The translations under genes were made by a program, and so were the position numbers. Shown piece after piece: positions 61,370 to 64,000 of a stretch of 64,000 nt of DNA (the first letter of the stretch is position 1; each line of letters starts with the position of its first letter). This DNA comes from Planococcus citri (Eukaryota > Arthropoda > Insecta > Hemiptera > Pseudococcidae), in contig NC_088681.1 of the NCBI RefSeq assembly GCF_950023065.1, forward strand, positions 36,986,836 to 37,050,835, read 5' to 3'. The notes below the pieces were generated by a model. It did not search any database and had not been told where the DNA came from. It was given only the letters and a program-made list of their open reading frames with translations.

Positions 61370-64000
61370 TGAATGGGTTATAACACCGCCTTGTTCGCCG
61401 GTATTCGGAAGAAAGAGTTCAGAAAATAGTAATTTACAACAATTGCTAGATAAGAATCATGTTTCTGTTATATGTAAGTTTAAACGAGACCCTCGATAGA
61501 TGAATTTATTTGTTCCTCTATTCAAAATTTGCTATTTTTACAGCTGATTGGGATATTAGAATGTTTACCTGTAAAGGTGAACTATCAGAACATAATGATA
61601 CCTTTCACGAGAATGGTTACGTGAAGAAGAATGATTTACAGTTATTCGATCAAGAATACTCTAATGCAGTAGTTTTCGACGTTAATTTCAGTACAATTAA
61701 CCTGTTTGGGTTGAACTTTGACAAAGGATCAGCGTTGTTGAAAGAAACAGATGAGGTGTTTCGATTAGCTAAGTAAGCCCTAGTATGAATGCTTATATGA
61801 TGTTGAAATACATAAGTCTGATTGTATCTAATCTTATTTTTAGAGCATCATTTATGCAATTGGACTGTGCATCGACGATGAATGTGAACAGTTTGGGAAT
61901 GAATGTGACAACAACTCGAAAGACTGTAAATTATGCTAAATCCAGGGAAGATATCGTGAATTTTCTACTATATGTACGAAACTATGTACAGAGGTGAGAT
62001 TGCATTGTGGAATCGCCTGTAATTTTCACTTTTTTCTGATAAATATATTTTTCTTGTTAGAATATGTATATGTAATAAGTACAAATGGCTAGCTGAGTCT
62101 CTGGTTCCAAAATTATACGAAGAGTTGACAACTTTTCGATTACTGTGCGGACCCATTACTAGTATTCCGGATTACGTTATAAATTATTCAGCTTCTTCAT
62201 CGGGTGATAGAGTAAGTAGATATCCTTCTCCATCAGTTCTATTATTTTGGTATTCTAATATTTTCAATTTACAGTCCGCTCAAGCATCCTATCATTTTTT
62301 TCACTGTCAACTTGATATCAGATGGCTTCACGTAACGCTTCTCTATCAACTCATTTCGTTCAAGCAACGTTTTAAAAACGATAGCGAAGAGAGTCAGTAC
62401 TACCACCGTGACGTATTGACTTATGAAACACTAGATAATAATTTATTAATGGTGACTTCCGATTTAATTACAATTGCGTTGAAGCGATTCCAAACCGTGC
62501 AGATTAATGATTTATACGTCAAACCGTTATTCACTTGTACTTGTATTCGAGAATTTTGGAAACTTTTGCAGTACTCATCTGACAAATTGCATAGTAATAA
62601 GGAATCTATGGTGAGAATTTGAACATTGAATTCGTCGATTTATTCATAGCGAGATGACGACTAATTTATGCGTGTATATGTTTTAGTCTTTTTGGATGTT
62701 GGTAAATCGCATTTGTGACGACATATTGAGCCCAAATACCGAACCAGAACCTACAAACTGCTCAGTTTTGAGTATACCTCGTAAATACACCTGTTCGAAT
62801 CCTACAGCTTTCATACTCTGGTTATTGAAAGATTTAGGAAAATTATACAAAATTGATAAATCGGTAAGATCGGTTTCATAATGTCATACTGTCTTACCTA
62901 TTCGCTTATCACTTGTCCTTTTGACGTGATGAATTACTTTTACAGGAATCCAGAAACAATTACCAACTACTTGAAACTGTTTTGAAATGCTGTGTCAACG
63001 CCGATATACCAGAATCACAAATGCGAATATATCTCAATTTAATAGAGAGCATATTAAAATTCGACTGGGAAATGAGAACCGAACCTCTAATCTTACTATG
63101 GGAGTACTTCCATAAGAAACTAAATTTACAATTTTTCATTCCTGGTGGTAATATTGGTGGATTGGCGGTTATTAGGTGAGATACGATTCTTTTTTTTTTC
63201 TCATATACCAGGGTAACGAATTCAATTATTTTCATTTTCAGCAAAAGTGCTCTCGGTTTATTGACTCAGATAAACTCAAGACTCGATACCGCAAAACCTG
63301 AAAGAAATGCCGACAGTTTTCATTTATTTCTTCGATTATTAGGTAATGATTTCAGTTTATAAAAGTTTTATCGAATAAATTACCTAATATTTTATTTTTT
63401 CCCCTGATAGGACGCAGTCTTCGTAAATGGCAAGAGACCCCACGATTTTGGAATCAGTTGAAAGGACGAATTTATTCGAAATTTTCCGCCGCCAAATTGG
63501 CTACTCTAAATGAGACAGGATTGTATCACTTTATCGCTTTATTCATCACATTAGCTATGACTGCCGATTTACAAGAAGTGGTTCGTAAATTTCATTGAAA
63601 ATATGTTTGAAGAGAAAATTTTGTGTTCTGATATTTTCATTTTTTTTATTACAGAGCACGAAGTTACAATCGTTCTTGAAATTGTTACCACTCGACTCTC
63701 TGGATCATAAACGTCTACAATTGGTTTGGAAAGTTCACATATCTTTGGTTCTCTTGTTTGCTGAGCGTAATCAAGATATCAGCGGTGTTTCTAATTCTCT
63801 ACTGGATATGGTTGACTCAGCGGCAGCTCAGCACGATTGCTTAAATTTGATGAGAATTTTTTCCGAAGGGTTCCAAGATCTTATCGATTGTACAAATAAT
63901 TTAGAACTGGGACAGTATATTTTTATAGGTGAATTTACACTGTTTTTAAAACATAGATTTTATTGATTCAGTTTAATCAGAATCTTTCTTTTTTTTAGGA
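61362..64000 (+). CDS. MMS22L: MMS22-like DNA repair protein, 5' half (cut by window end)
   Basis: Exons: 61362-61473, 61544-61772, 61844-61993, 62061-62211, 62275-62610, 62687-62863, 62946-63175, 63242-63342, 63411-63580 (end uncertain) and 63655-63928. A new exon begins at 63999. About 644 residues are present. Family landmarks are LFGLNFDKGSALL, HFFHCQLDIRWLHVTLLYQL, SFWMLVNRI, LLWEYFHKKLN and the diagnostic WNQLKGRIYSKF, followed by ETGLYHFIALFITLAMTADLQEV. MMS22L with TONSL loads RAD51 at stalled or broken replication forks in the nucleus. The exon-9 donor is not standard: GTTCGT after GAAGTG (63580), or GTGGTT after GAA (63577), are the phase-compatible choices. The gene continues past the window. 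Confidence 0.93.

Noticed and set aside
1..64000. tRNA, rRNA and CRISPR features
   Set aside because: No tRNA B-box/acceptor pairing, rRNA-like stretch or spaced direct-repeat array was recognised by eye.

Overview
This window reads as insect nuclear DNA. It is very AT-rich, its genes are split by spliceosomal introns (GT..AG, from about 60 bp to 16 kb), and it carries an arthropod neuropeptide receptor, a chitin-binding Rebers-Riddiford cuticle protein, and several inverted-repeat transposons. The sequence style (abundant TAGGTAGGTACCTA-like motifs, long T/A runs, many MITEs) suggests a sap-sucking hemipteran such as a mealybug or scale insect. That placement is an inference, not something the sequence proves.

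Left part (1-29.4 kb, + strand): one gene dominates, the crustacean cardioactive peptide receptor (CCAPR). Its nine coding exons run from 2694 to 24267 and join exactly in frame to 413 codons plus stop. The introns hold a seven-copy 190-bp tandem array inside short inverted termini, a TA-flanked Tc1/mariner-like MITE, a LINE RNase H relic inside another inverted repeat, and a MITE with 170-bp arms. The 5 kb after it has only one weak gene candidate.

Middle part (29.4-50 kb, + strand): a large cuticular protein gene. A probable first exon encodes only Met-Leu-Met. It is separated by a 16.2-kb intron from a 1.5-kb exon for a long disordered, Lys/Pro/Gln-rich region, and two short exons then supply a C-terminal chitin-binding domain. 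Intron 1 contains a 942-bp foldback element with GC-rich minisatellite arms, a MITE with a 5-bp target duplication, and several poly-G tracts.

Right part (50.3-64 kb): a gene-dense cluster. In order it has deoxyribose-phosphate aldolase (-, with about 98 extra residues), a small damaged or unresolved ORF (-), COP9 signalosome subunit 3 (+), an AFG1/LACE1-type mitochondrial AAA ATPase (-), a small tyrosine-rich secreted protein (-), TFIIE alpha (-) and, head-to-head with TFIIE alpha, the 5' half of MMS22L (+, cut by the window end). TFIIE alpha and MMS22L share a short promoter region with a CRE palindrome and an inverted CCAAT box. COP9 subunit 3 and the AFG1 gene converge with almost touching poly(A) signals. 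Most of these are housekeeping genes with no pathway in common, so the clustering is probably incidental. All exon models were made by eye from frame, splice sites and recognised protein families. No transcript evidence or database search was available.
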